In this document: positions 8,631-18,673 of the stretch, one piece after another | Numbering within the stretch: the stretch's first letter is position 1 | How the letters are laid out: each line of letters starts with the position of its first letter | Source: Nitrososphaerota archaeon | Lineage (GTDB): Archaea > Thermoproteota > Nitrososphaeria > Nitrososphaerales > Nitrosopumilaceae | Assembly: GCA_029782475.1 (NCBI GenBank) | Contig: JARPSM010000040.1 | Span: forward strand, 1 to 36,010 | Length of the DNA stretch: 36,010 nucleotides | Direction of reading: 5' to 3' | Made by a program: the position numbers and the translations under genes | Notes under the pieces: generated by a model | The model's database searches: none | Told to the model about the DNA's origin: nothing | What the model saw: the letters and a program-made list of their open reading frames with translations, nothing else

Positions 8631-8677
8631 GAGTTGACCTAAAGAATTTTCTATATAATTTAAGACTTGTTAATGAA

Positions 8678-9928
8678 TTATTCTGGTTTTTTCTCATTAT
8701 TTTTTAAAAGTGAGCCGTCTCCTTTTCTTTGCTCTTTCCTATATTCCACCTTTAACCATATTGGAGTGATAATTGTTGTTACTGCTACCATAATTACAAT
8801 TGTTGAATATACTTCTGATGTGAGTATTCCTGCTGTAACTCCTACTCCTGCTACAATTAACCCTACTTCTCCTCTTGAAATCATTCCAATACCTACTCGC
8901 ATTCCTTGTTGTTTGTTTTTCAAAAATAACATTGCCGGTAATCCACATCCAAATAATTTTGTTACAACTGCTACTATAATTACAACTGCACTGATAAGTA
9001 AAATTTCAACATTAACTGCTCTTAGGTCTACTTGAGCTCCGATAATTGCAAAGAACAATGGCGCAAAAATTAACCCTATTTTGCCTATGTAGTTTTCAAT
9101 TTTTTCAAATACTTTGGTAGTTGATAATGCCATTCCTACTGCAAACGCTCCAACTATCGGGGATAGCCCTATAGATCCTGCAAGAGCTGCCGCACCAAAG
9201 AACGATGCTGTTGCAATCCCTTCTACACTTCCTTTTGCTTTCCATAGTCTTGGTGTGATAATTTTTGGAATAATTACTACTGCTACTATTAACATTATTG
9301 CAAAGAATCCTAATACTTTTAAAATTGTAATTGTAATTTCTGTAATATCGATATTGTCTACTCCTCCATCTGAACCTGCAATTGATGAAACAACTGATAG
9401 TACTGCAATTGCTAAAATGTCATCTACTACTGCTGCACCGATGATTAATCTAGCTTCTGGAGTTTTAATTTTACCAAATTCACTTAGTACTTGAATTGAA
9501 ATTGCAATACTTGTCGCAGTAAGTGCAGTTGCAATTAACATTGATTGTAGTGCATCAAATCCAAATAGTTGGAATACTGCTAATCCTGCAAAGAATGGGA
9601 CTACAACACCTAATGTCCCAACTGTAAATGATGCCTTTCCTCCTCTGAGGAATTCTTTTGGGGTCATTTCTAATCCTGCCATAAACAAAATTACAATTGC
9701 CCCCATCTCTCCAAGTATTTTGATTTCATCGTTGATGTGAAGTAATTGCCTTCCATCAACTACAAAAAATGCTCCTAATGCAAATGGTCCTACGATCATT
9801 CCAGCTAATAGTTCACCTAAAACAATTGGAAGTTTCAATCTGAGGAAGAGCTCTGCCATTAATTTAGCTGCAAAAAGTAGTATTCCTACTCCGATAATTG
9901 TTTCAATAAATTGTGCCTCTGCAGCCAT
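8678..9928 (-). CDS. CPA2/Kef-type cation:proton antiporter
   Basis: 416 aa, multi-TM; LPIVLGELLAGMIVGP, TALTATSIAISIQVLSEFGK, ISRGEVGLIVAGVG. Confidence 0.9.
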   Translation of the reverse strand: MAAEAQFIETIIGVGILLFAAKLMAELFLRLKLPIVLGELLAGMIVGPFALGAFFVVDGRQLLHINDEIKILGEMGAIVILFMAGLEMTPKEFLRGGKASFTVGTLGVVVPFFAGLAVFQLFGFDALQSMLIATALTATSIAISIQVLSEFGKIKTPEARLIIGAAVVDDILAIAVLSVVSSIAGSDGGVDNIDITEITITILKVLGFFAIMLIVAVVIIPKIITPRLWKAKGSVEGIATASFFGAAALAGSIGLSPIVGAFAVGMALSTTKVFEKIENYIGKIGLIFAPLFFAIIGAQVDLRAVNVEILLISAVVIIVAVVTKLFGCGLPAMLFLKNKQQGMRVGIGMISRGEVGLIVAGVGVTAGILTSEVYSTIVIMVAVTTIITPIWLKVEYRKEQRKGDGSLLKNNEKKPE

Positions 9929-10031
9929 CTCTCTATAGGCTTAGAAAATTCTGTCATATAAGGTGATATTCTCTTAAAAATTATTCACTGTTGTTGAAAA
10001 CCCTTTTTCAATTCGATCTTTTTTTGAAAAA

Positions 10032-10241
10032 TTATTTTTTCTCTTTTAGCAAAGTTTCCATTATTTCGGTATTGGATCTAATCCATACTTTGAGATATTT
10101 TGAAAACAAATTCTCTAGTGCCTCCATTGGCAAACCTGCAAATCTAGGATCTGCTTGTAGATCCATGAATTGCTCGTGAAACTGTTCCAAATTTAATTTC
10201 TGTTCTTTGTTTGTTATGTCTAATTTTTCAATGACATTCAT
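10032..10241 (-). CDS. Hypothetical protein (69 aa)
   Basis: Intergenic ORF with plausible ATG; no family recognised. Confidence 0.55.
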   Translation of the reverse strand: MNVIEKLDITNKEQKLNLEQFHEQFMDLQADPRFAGLPMEALENLFSKYLKVWIRSNTEIMETLLKEKK

Positions 10242-10313
10242 ATGCTCATTTCATTTCTAATCTTTTCTTAAAACTTAAAGTTTTGGTGTTTCTTTGAATC
10301 TTTTAAATTCAAC

Positions 10314-11336
10314 TTATGCAATTTTTATAGAATTTACAAAGACACCTTTCTTTGAAATGATCTGTCCAATTTCTTGACTTGAAATTTTATGCTTTTTGAA
10401 TATTGATTTTATTTTTGTTGCCTGATCTTTTGGTGCAACTACGCAAAACCCTACTCCCATATTGAATGTCTTGTACATTTCCTCTGGTTTTACTCCTTGC
10501 TCTTCTACTAATCCCATAATTGGAGGGATTTTTGGTAGTGAATCTATTTCATAACCGATATTCTTCAAACGTAATAGTTTGGTAAATGCACCTCCTGTAA
10601 TATGTGCAAATCCATTAACTTTGCATTTTTTGTTTATTTCAAGAACTGGGTTTGTGTAAATTTCAGTTGGTTTGAGTAATGCATCACCAATTACTCCAAC
10701 TCCTTTTACTTTGTCTTTCACAGAATATTTTGTTAATAGTGCCTTTCTTGCTAGTGAATACCCGTTTGAATGAATTCCTGAACTATTTACACCAATAATG
10801 ACATCCCCTGATTTGATTTTATTTCCAAGCACCATCTCTTTTTTCTCCAATAATCCAACTACCATACCTGCTAAATCAAATGCAAACCCTTTACCTTCGA
10901 TTACATCTGGCATGATCGCTGTTTCTCCTCCTACAATTGGCATTGCTGATTTTTTAGCACCTGTTACTAGTCCTTTTACAATTTTTTTGAATATTGTTAC
11001 ATCATTTTTGTTTGAAGCGATGTAATCTACAAATGAAATTGGTGTTGCACCGATACAAATTATATCATTGACGTTCATTGCAACACAATCAATTCCTATT
11101 GTGTTGTATTTTTTCATCATGTTTGCAATTACAACTTTGGTTCCAACACCATCAGTATGTGTTGCTAATAGTTTCCCACCTGGGATTTCTACAATTCCTG
11201 CATAATGGCCAAACCCATGTGTCATCTTTGCTTTCTTTTGCAGCTTATGCGTTGATGAAATTAGTTTGCCGATGGCTTTTTGACTTTGTTTAATTTTAGA
11301 AATATCTACACCTGCTTTTTTGTATGTTAAAGCCAT
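10314..11336 (-). CDS. purM: Phosphoribosylformylglycinamidine cyclo-ligase
   Basis: GVDISKIKQSQKAIG, THTDGVGTKVVIAN, DCVAMNVNDIICIGATPISFVDYIA, NSSGIHSNGYSLARK, HITGGAF. Confidence 0.95.
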   Translation of the reverse strand: MALTYKKAGVDISKIKQSQKAIGKLISSTHKLQKKAKMTHGFGHYAGIVEIPGGKLLATHTDGVGTKVVIANMMKKYNTIGIDCVAMNVNDIICIGATPISFVDYIASNKNDVTIFKKIVKGLVTGAKKSAMPIVGGETAIMPDVIEGKGFAFDLAGMVVGLLEKKEMVLGNKIKSGDVIIGVNSSGIHSNGYSLARKALLTKYSVKDKVKGVGVIGDALLKPTEIYTNPVLEINKKCKVNGFAHITGGAFTKLLRLKNIGYEIDSLPKIPPIMGLVEEQGVKPEEMYKTFNMGVGFCVVAPKDQATKIKSIFKKHKISSQEIGQIISKKGVFVNSIKIA

Positions 11337-11385
11337 ATTTTGTTGCGTATCTGTTATGAATAAAAGAATTTGCCCTGTGTTTCGA

Positions 11386-12111
11386 TCACATGTACATGCC
11401 GGATATCTCTTCTCTATGCTTTGAATATTTTTGAGATAATTCGCTAAATTCTGAATGAATTCTGTCTTTTTGTTTTTTGAGTTCTGATGTGTCTATATTC
11501 ATATCATAAAATCGATTTAATGCTTCAATTAGAGTAGCTGCTGCTGCTGAATCTGGAGCTTCCTTGTTTGCTTTGGCCAATAGAGTTAATCCTTGAATCT
11601 CCCTAACTAGGCATTCATTTAGTATTCCTCCTGGAATTCCTGTGATGAATCCTTGTGGAATCATACTGATGTCTTTATCTGCCATTGTTCTAACTAGATC
11701 TTCTTCTGCTGCACAATATGCTTTGTCATCGTGTTCTGTACTTGCAACTCCATCTAAAATCACAATTTCTTTGGAGTCTTTCTGTGCTGCCCAATCTAGA
11801 ATTGATGATACTAGGGTGAATAATCCCTCCATTCTTAATGTAATTTCACAAATTATTGCGCAAACGGTTCCTTCTTTATTTGTATAAAATCGAAATGGGT
11901 GTCGTAATCTACCTCTCATGAATACTGTTGATGGCGGAAGATATTTTGATCTCATGACTGCAATTTCTTCCATTTCTAATTCTGTGATGATGTGATTAAT
12001 TGCAACTGGACCTACTAAACCTGCCCCTACAAATCCTGCAAAAATTATTGGGCTGTTTAATTCTACTTGTTTTATTTCAAAAACTTCAGCTTCTGGAAAT
12101 TCTTTTTGCAC
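11386..12111 (-). CDS. PAC2-family (proteasome assembly chaperone-like) protein
   Basis: FAGFVGAGLVGPVAINHIITELEMEEIA; GFITGIPGGILNEC; EAPDSAAAATLIEALNRFYDM. Confidence 0.85.
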   Translation of the reverse strand: MQKEFPEAEVFEIKQVELNSPIIFAGFVGAGLVGPVAINHIITELEMEEIAVMRSKYLPPSTVFMRGRLRHPFRFYTNKEGTVCAIICEITLRMEGLFTLVSSILDWAAQKDSKEIVILDGVASTEHDDKAYCAAEEDLVRTMADKDISMIPQGFITGIPGGILNECLVREIQGLTLLAKANKEAPDSAAAATLIEALNRFYDMNIDTSELKKQKDRIHSEFSELSQKYSKHREEISGMYM

Positions 12112-12186
12112 TGTTTACGTCGATGTGTTCTGATTAATTACCTTTGTCAATAAGTAAATTGTATGTGGAAATAAAAAAATAGATGA

Positions 12187-12543
12187 TTAGGCTACGTAGT
12201 TGTTCTTTTGCATGAATAGATTCAACATGATTCGTCCCTTATCTGTGATTGTGTAGATCACGTTTGCTCCCACTGCTTCTTTTTCTATGAATTTGTAATC
12301 TACACACAAGTGCAAATAGTTTAGAAATGATTTTTTCATTCTAATTTTTGACTTTGAATACAAATCCGTAAACGTCATAGGATTACCTTTTAGTTGGTAT
12401 AGCAATTTCAATAAAGACAACGTACTGTAATCTTTTGTTCTTGCTTTTACTGCATCGAGTACTTGTTCATCTCTATGTATGATGAAATCCTCGAATTGGT
12501 CTGCCACTTCTAGTGGTACATATGTTAGTCTTGTTCGCATCAT
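12187..12543 (-). CDS. Winged-helix transcriptional regulator
   Basis: 118 aa; LLYQLKGNPMTFTDLYSKSKIRMKKSFLNYLHLCVDYKFIEK...YTITDKGRIML. Confidence 0.7.
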   Translation of the reverse strand: MMRTRLTYVPLEVADQFEDFIIHRDEQVLDAVKARTKDYSTLSLLKLLYQLKGNPMTFTDLYSKSKIRMKKSFLNYLHLCVDYKFIEKEAVGANVIYTITDKGRIMLNLFMQKNNYVA

Positions 12544-12559
12544 ACCGTATAGTACGGTA
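12543..12559. promoter_or_regulatory. Inverted repeat TACCGTA-TAG-TACGGTA overlapping the regulator start codon
   Basis: Perfect 7-bp arms, 3-bp spacer, at the ATG of the wHTH gene (complement 12541-12543). Confidence 0.5.
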
Positions 12560-12715
12560 CATTACTTTATTAGTGTTTGATATGGTTTTTGTTGATCTTC
12601 TCAGCTGGTTTTTTTACACCTGATCGTGACTAGATCGGCTATTTTTGGAATTAGCTTGAATTGTGAAATTATAGTATATCACCTGATTTAAACAACCAAA
12701 ATTCAAAATCAATTT

Positions 12716-13660
12716 GTGGAAATTGCGATAAGTGCCATACTGACTGTAGTTGGATTAGTTATGTTGTGCTTTGGTGGTAACTGGTTAGTTAGTGGTGGTG
12801 TAGCAATTGCAAAAAAATTCCGTATTAGTAATTTAGTAATTGGTATGACCATTGTAGCGTATGGTACATCAACTCCTGAACTTGCAGCAAGTATTCAAGC
12901 AGCTGGAGAACACAGTGCAATAATTCTTGGAAATATTATTGGTAGTAACATTGCAAATGTTGGAATGGTTATTGGTATTGCAGCAATTATTGTTCCACTT
13001 GCAGTTAGTAAATCTGTTTTAAGAAAAGAAATTCCAATAATGCTTGGTGTTTCGTTACTTTTAATTTTAATTTCAATTGATGGGGTAATCTCTCAGTATG
13101 ATGGTGTAATTTTGCTTGCTGGTTTGGGATTATTTGCATATTATACATTCAAAGATGCAATGAAACAACGAGCAGAACATAAAGAAAATGAAGAAAAAGT
13201 TGAACAAAGTAAAAACAATGTTTATCTAAAATCTGCAGGATTAATTGGAATTGGTGTTGTTTTGTTGTATGTTGGTGCAATTCTTACAGTTGACAATGCT
13301 GTAATTTTAGCAAAAGAATTTGGATTGTCTGAAAAAATAATTGGATTGACTGTAATTGCTATTGGAACTTCCCTCCCAGAATTAATCACATCCATAGTTG
13401 CAATTAGAAAAGGCCATACAGACATTGGTGTTGGAAATATTATCGGAAGTAACATTTACAATATTTTGATGATTATGGGCATTGGTGCTGTACTTGGTGG
13501 AGTAATGGTTGATGCTGATGTTTATGTTGATTATGCAATAATGATCATATTCAGTTTATCTTTACTCATTGCTTTGAAGACTGGAATAATTGGTAGGCCT
13601 ATGGGTATTGCTTTGGCTATAGGTTATGTTGCCTATCTGATAGTCACTTTTTTCAAGTAA
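12716..13660 (+). CDS. CaCA-family calcium/sodium:cation antiporter
   Basis: Duplicated alpha-repeats VIGMTIVAYGTSTPELAASI...GNIIGSNIANV and IIGLTVIAIGTSLPELITSI...GNIIGSNIYNI. Confidence 0.93.
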   Translation: MEIAISAILTVVGLVMLCFGGNWLVSGGVAIAKKFRISNLVIGMTIVAYGTSTPELAASIQAAGEHSAIILGNIIGSNIANVGMVIGIAAIIVPLAVSKSVLRKEIPIMLGVSLLLILISIDGVISQYDGVILLAGLGLFAYYTFKDAMKQRAEHKENEEKVEQSKNNVYLKSAGLIGIGVVLLYVGAILTVDNAVILAKEFGLSEKIIGLTVIAIGTSLPELITSIVAIRKGHTDIGVGNIIGSNIYNILMIMGIGAVLGGVMVDADVYVDYAIMIIFSLSLLIALKTGIIGRPMGIALAIGYVAYLIVTFFK

Positions 13661-13667
13661 TTTGTGA

Positions 13668-15026
13668 CTAGATCGAATTTACTGCAATATTTTCTGCCTT
13701 TAGTGAGGGTGTAATTGATGGAAGTGATGCCCACTGGATGACGTTTCTTTGATTGTTTCCAATGGCTGAAATATTTTTCAACATGTTTGGAAGGTTGTGA
13801 ATTATTCTAACTGGTTTTCCTGGGCCTACTATTTCTCCATTTTTAATAATTCTAATTCCGCTTCTTGCTGTACATGAAAAATCTCCTCTGATTGGATTTA
13901 CTGCATATGTGTACCATAATCTTCCTACAAGCAAGCCATGTTTTGTTTCTTTTATCATTTCTTCTTGGGAATAATCTCCTTGCATTATTTTCAAATTGTG
14001 AGGCGATGATGTTGGAATTGGTTCAGAACTCCTTCCCATAGGGGAGCCAGAACGTGATGCATTACCTGTTGATTGATTCTCTTCTTTGTAACTGTCAAAT
14101 AGATTTGAAAATGTATTTTTGAAAATACCTTTTTCAATTAGATTTTGTTTCTTTGTTTTAATTCCTTCATCGTCTATTGATTTTGTTCCAATTCCTTCTG
14201 GTATGTGTGGATCATCTACTAGATCAAGTTCTTTAACTGCAATTTCTTTTTCATAACTGTTTGAAAAACAACTTTTCTTTTCTGAAAATGTTTTAAAATT
14301 AAAGTTAGATGCTACCACAAAAGCCAGTATCTCTCCTACTGAATACGGCTCAAAAATTATAGAATATACATCTGAATCAATTTTCTGTGGATTTATTGAT
14401 TCTATACACATTGTCTTTGCGTCTTTACCTATTTGTTCTGGAGAAAAATTTGAAAATGTTCTTCCACATGCATGTCCAATTCCTGATACTGGAGTTTGCC
14501 CTATTTCTGATTCGGCATTAATAATTCCTGAAATGTATGTGGCTTTATTTGAAAAATCAAGTCCATTGGAATTCATTAATTCAAATTTTTCAGATATTAT
14601 GTGGAGAGATCCGGTAATTGTGTTCACTTTGTCATTCTTTGCTGCATCGATCATATTTTGTGCGATATTCATGGATTCTGAGCCTGAAATATGCTCTAAT
14701 TTTTCATCAAATGTCCCCTCTAATTGAATATGTTCTGTTTTGGATGGTAATCCTCCCCAAAATTCTCTTGATTTGAGGTTCGATGATGCACTCAAAGCCC
14801 TCAACATTGTTTGCTCTATTTCTTCTTCATTTGTTGTCTGCATTGATGTGATTTTTTTATCGTGAATTAATCTAATTCCAAAACTTTGATCGAAATTTTG
14901 TTTAATTTCAACAATTTCTGAATCTGTAATTCTAACTGTGATGATTTTTTTCTTTACTAAAGTGATGTCGCATTCATCAATCTTTAATTTTTTTGCATTA
15001 TTTAGTGCCTTTTCTAAGGCGGACAA
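13668..15026 (-). CDS. TldD/PmbA (TldE)-family protein
   Basis: 452 aa; GDFSCTARSGIRIIKNGEIVGPGKPVRI...NISAIGNNQR; PMGRSSEPIPTSSPHNLKIMQG. Confidence 0.88.
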   Translation of the reverse strand: MSALEKALNNAKKLKIDECDITLVKKKIITVRITDSEIVEIKQNFDQSFGIRLIHDKKITSMQTTNEEEIEQTMLRALSASSNLKSREFWGGLPSKTEHIQLEGTFDEKLEHISGSESMNIAQNMIDAAKNDKVNTITGSLHIISEKFELMNSNGLDFSNKATYISGIINAESEIGQTPVSGIGHACGRTFSNFSPEQIGKDAKTMCIESINPQKIDSDVYSIIFEPYSVGEILAFVVASNFNFKTFSEKKSCFSNSYEKEIAVKELDLVDDPHIPEGIGTKSIDDEGIKTKKQNLIEKGIFKNTFSNLFDSYKEENQSTGNASRSGSPMGRSSEPIPTSSPHNLKIMQGDYSQEEMIKETKHGLLVGRLWYTYAVNPIRGDFSCTARSGIRIIKNGEIVGPGKPVRIIHNLPNMLKNISAIGNNQRNVIQWASLPSITPSLKAENIAVNSI

Positions 15027-15027
15027 A

Positions 15028-16296
15028 TTATTGCTTCCTAGGATTTTTGTAATTAAATTTATTAATTTTAACTAATTCTACATATGATCCGAATTGTTTA
15101 GCAGTAACTGTATCTAGCTTGTCTTTTATTTCTTCATCACCATCAAATTTTTTCAGAATTTCATAGTGAGTATTTCTTTCAGCGGGAACTCGTCCAATTT
15201 CTTTTACCATTCTTCTAATTTCTTTAGGTTTTAGTAATTGACCATACTGTGAACCTGCAGATGTGGAGATACTTTCGTTGATTAGAGTTCCACCAAAGTC
15301 ATTTGCTCCCCACATGAGTAATAATTGAGACATTTTTTGCCCTTCTTTTACCCATGACATTTGTAAATTATCAATTGAATTATTCAGCATAATTCTTGAA
15401 ACAGCATGTGTAAGTAAAACATCATTTCCACTACCTCCTTGTCTTATTCCTTCGTGTAGTCCGTGAATGTACATTGGTGCTTGAGTATGAATAAAGTTTA
15501 ACGGTACAAATTCTGTAAATCCGCCTGTCTCTTTTTGAATGTCTCTTAATTTTACAATATGCTTTACTCTATCTTCAAGTGTTTCTACATGTCCAAACAT
15601 CATAGTTGAAGTTGTGTTGATCCCCATCTTGTGAGCACTTTTGATAACTGTCTCCCAATCCTCTACACTAATTCTACCTGGAGAAATTTTATCTCTTAGT
15701 TCTTGATCCAAAATCTCAGCTGAGGTTCCTGGCAAAGTATTCACTCCTGCCTCTTTCATTCTTTTCAAAAATTCTTCAATTGAAACCTTTGAGCGTGTTG
15801 CCCCGTAAAGAATTTCTTCAGGGGAAAACCCATGAATATGAATATCTGGAATTTCTTTTTTGATGTCTCTGCAAATCTTTTCATACAAATCTCCCTCCAT
15901 ATCTGGCGGTAATCCTGCCTGTATGCAAACCTCTGTTGCTCCTAATTGATGTGCTTCTTTTGCTCTACGTACAATCTCCTCGTTTGGGAGGAAATATCCC
16001 TCCTCTTCTCTAAAATCTCTGCTAAATGAACAAAAACCACATTGCTTGATACAGACATTTGTGAAATTGATATTTCTGTTAACCACATATGATACCACGT
16101 CTCCTACTCTTCTCTTTCTTAATTCGTCTGCAACAAGACCTACTAAATGAAATCCTATTCCCTGTGCTGCCTTGAATAGTTCTAATCCTTCCTCTGCAGA
16201 AATCTCTTTTTCAGATAATGCATTATTTAGAATCCCTACCAACACTGGATCGGCATTTTTGAAAAGTGAATCAATGTTAGTAATCATCATCTCCAA
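15028..16296 (-). CDS. cofH: FO synthase subunit 2, radical SAM
   Basis: NRNINFTNVCIKQCGFCSFSRDF; TEVCIQAGLPPDMEG; GTSAEILDQELRDKISPGRIS; TTSTMMFGHVET. Confidence 0.95.
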   Translation of the reverse strand: MEMMITNIDSLFKNADPVLVGILNNALSEKEISAEEGLELFKAAQGIGFHLVGLVADELRKRRVGDVVSYVVNRNINFTNVCIKQCGFCSFSRDFREEEGYFLPNEEIVRRAKEAHQLGATEVCIQAGLPPDMEGDLYEKICRDIKKEIPDIHIHGFSPEEILYGATRSKVSIEEFLKRMKEAGVNTLPGTSAEILDQELRDKISPGRISVEDWETVIKSAHKMGINTTSTMMFGHVETLEDRVKHIVKLRDIQKETGGFTEFVPLNFIHTQAPMYIHGLHEGIRQGGSGNDVLLTHAVSRIMLNNSIDNLQMSWVKEGQKMSQLLLMWGANDFGGTLINESISTSAGSQYGQLLKPKEIRRMVKEIGRVPAERNTHYEILKKFDGDEEIKDKLDTVTAKQFGSYVELVKINKFNYKNPRKQ

Positions 16297-17456
16297 TACT
16301 CCTCTTTTACGAATCCTTCCTCATCTTCAATAACTGATATCTTATCTCTTAACTCTTTGCTAATAAAAGAAAAATATTCTGGGTATATTGGGAATCTGCA
16401 TTTCAAATCAAAACCTGCATTCTTTGAATGCTCGTCTACTTTGCTAATTTCTGGCCAAGAGAATTCGGGATTTACAAAATCTGGTGTAAGTGGAGATATT
16501 CCGCCCCAATCATTTATTCCAACTGACAAGAAACTCTGATATGATTTTGGTGATAAATTTGGAGGAATTTGTATATTCATTTCTGGCATGATGATTCTTG
16601 ATAGTGCCACCACTAATTTGAAATATTTTTCATCAGCTGATGGTTCATTCTTCATTCTGGTATCTTGTTTTGGTTGAAAGTTTTGTAAAATCACTTCTTG
16701 AATGTTTCCATGTTTATCATTTAGTCGTTTTATTGCAAACAATGAATCAATTATTTCCTCCATTGTTTCCCCAATTCCTACTAAAATCCCTGTAGTCATT
16801 GGTATGCCTAGTTTTCCAGAATTCTCTAAAATCTCTAATCTTGCTTTTGGTCTTTTACTTGCTGCCATCTGATGTGGCATTCCTTTTTCTGTTAACCTTT
16901 CACTAACATTCTCTAGCATTACACCCATTGACACATTGGTTTTCTTCAATTCTTTCATCTCTTCATAATTGAGATTCCCAGCATTTGTGTGTGGGAATAA
17001 CCCCATCTCCAATGCAATCTCTGAAGAATGAATTAGATACTCTACAGTAGATTTGAAACCGTTTTCTTTTAACCAATCTCGAGCTTGTTGATATTTTTGC
17101 TCTGGCTGTTCGCCTGTAACAAAAAGTGCTTCTACGCATTTGTATTTTTTTGCAAGTGTTAGTAGTTCAGTAATTTGTTGTTTTGACATCAACGAAAGTT
17201 TTGCTTCTCCAGGTTCTGATTTGTAAGTACAGTATGAGCAAGTGTCTTTACATAAATTAACAATGTTGAAAAATGCTTTTTTAGAAAACGTCACGGAATC
17301 TTTTTTGTATTTTTTTCTTAAATTCTGTGAGACTTGAAACAAGTCATTTGGATTTTTTATTGCTTTTTGATATATTCCAGTAATATCTTGACGGGAAACT
17401 GACTTGTTTTCTAAAATATTGTTTAAACTCTCTGAATCAAAGACAAGATTGTTCAA
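16287..17456 (-). CDS. cofG: FO synthase subunit 1, radical SAM
   Basis: NLCKDTCSYCTYKSEPGE; LFVTGEQPEQKY; TTGILVGIGETMEEI; LTPDFVNPEFSWP; overlaps cofH start by 10 bp. Confidence 0.94.
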   Translation of the reverse strand: MNNLVFDSESLNNILENKSVSRQDITGIYQKAIKNPNDLFQVSQNLRKKYKKDSVTFSKKAFFNIVNLCKDTCSYCTYKSEPGEAKLSLMSKQQITELLTLAKKYKCVEALFVTGEQPEQKYQQARDWLKENGFKSTVEYLIHSSEIALEMGLFPHTNAGNLNYEEMKELKKTNVSMGVMLENVSERLTEKGMPHQMAASKRPKARLEILENSGKLGIPMTTGILVGIGETMEEIIDSLFAIKRLNDKHGNIQEVILQNFQPKQDTRMKNEPSADEKYFKLVVALSRIIMPEMNIQIPPNLSPKSYQSFLSVGINDWGGISPLTPDFVNPEFSWPEISKVDEHSKNAGFDLKCRFPIYPEYFSFISKELRDKISVIEDEEGFVKEEYWR

Positions 17457-17498
17457 CAGAAGAATTTCTTGTTAGGAAGTATTTATGCTTGTATTAAT

Positions 17499-18635
17499 TT
17501 AATTTCCATTTGGTCTTGCATCTAGTGTAATTGTGACATTTGTAGTCCTTCCCTCTCTTAGAATTTCTAAAACCATTTCATCTCCTACTGATTTTGCTCT
17601 TTGCAAATGAACTAAAATATCGTCAATTTTCCTTACCTCTTGTCCATCTACTGCTAAGATGATGTCTCCTCCTATTGGATAGTTAACTCCATCAACTTCG
17701 GTGGTTTTTTCTGAACCAATTAGCCCTGCCTGAAATGCTGGACTATCTTCTACCACTGTAACAACTAGAAATCCAACTGCATCTTTAACATTCAAAACAT
17801 TTGCCATATCTGGATCAATATCTCTACCTGAAATTCCAATCCAAGGATGTTTGTATTCTCCATCCTCAATTAGTATCGGAACAATTTTTGCAACTGTCTG
17901 TGATGGAATTGAAAATCCAACTCCTGTAAATTCACCTGTTCCTGATTGTATTGCAGTGTTAATCCCAACTATTTCTCCACGCATGTTCAGTAGAGGTCCG
18001 CCAGAATTTCCTGGATTAATTGCTGCGTCAGTTTGAATTACATCTGGTATTCTGTATTGTGATTCTGTTGGAAGTAATCTACCTAATTGACTGATAATTC
18101 CTGAAGTCATGGAACCTGATAATCCAAATGGATTGCCAATTGCAGCTATTCCTTCACCAACTTTGAGATTGGATGAATCACCAATAGATAGTGGATGTAA
18201 AAGAGCTAAATCTGCATTGACTTTGATGACTGCAATGTCTGTATATTCATCTGCTCCGATGGTGTCTGCATTATATGATCGTCCGTCAAGAAATGTAACC
18301 ACAACTTTGCCTGCATCTTTTACAACATGTGCATTTGTTATGATGTGCCCTTTTTTATCAAAAACAAAACCTGAACCTACTCCTCCTGTAACATCCTCTG
18401 ATTCTCCTCTTTGAACATTAACTCTAACTACTCCTGGTTCTGACTTTTCAAAAATTTCAATTAATGATAAACTCTTGTAAACTGATGGGACTGTGTCTGC
18501 AACTATGCTTGCATTGTCATTGCTGATATCTGGTTTTAATGATGATTCTGGTGGTGTGATAAACAGTACTGCTACAATAACTAATACCATCGCTGCTCCT
18601 ATTGCCCCACCTACAAACACTCCTGATTTGTCCAC
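17499..18635 (-). CDS. HtrA/DegP-like S1C serine protease with PDZ domain, N-terminal membrane anchor
   Basis: ITNAHVVKDAG (His), DIAVIKV (Asp), AAINPGNSGGPLLNMRGEIVGINTA (Ser), C-terminal PDZ. Confidence 0.94.
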   Translation of the reverse strand: MDKSGVFVGGAIGAAMVLVIVAVLFITPPESSLKPDISNDNASIVADTVPSVYKSLSLIEIFEKSEPGVVRVNVQRGESEDVTGGVGSGFVFDKKGHIITNAHVVKDAGKVVVTFLDGRSYNADTIGADEYTDIAVIKVNADLALLHPLSIGDSSNLKVGEGIAAIGNPFGLSGSMTSGIISQLGRLLPTESQYRIPDVIQTDAAINPGNSGGPLLNMRGEIVGINTAIQSGTGEFTGVGFSIPSQTVAKIVPILIEDGEYKHPWIGISGRDIDPDMANVLNVKDAVGFLVVTVVEDSPAFQAGLIGSEKTTEVDGVNYPIGGDIILAVDGQEVRKIDDILVHLQRAKSVGDEMVLEILREGRTTNVTITLDARPNGN

Positions 18636-18673
18636 GAGATTTTTTATTCTCTATTTTCTATCTAAAAGGCTTG

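Noticed and set aside
8667-9494. Plus-strand ORFs 8667-9035 and 9114-9494, minus ORF 8739-8948
   Set aside because: Shadow ORFs of the CPA2 antiporter; low-complexity Thr/Ile/Ala composition.
12626-13675. 12-bp direct repeat GTGACTAGATCG flanking the CaCA antiporter gene (12626-12637 and 13664-13675)
   Set aside because: Suggestive of an insertion footprint, but identical 12-mers are expected by chance in a window this size. The second copy overlaps the TldE-like stop codon, and there are no inverted repeats or transposase.
15028-17456. CofG/CofH as a novel radical SAM system
   Set aside because: Standard F420 FO synthase pair; the 10-bp overlap is ordinary operon packing.
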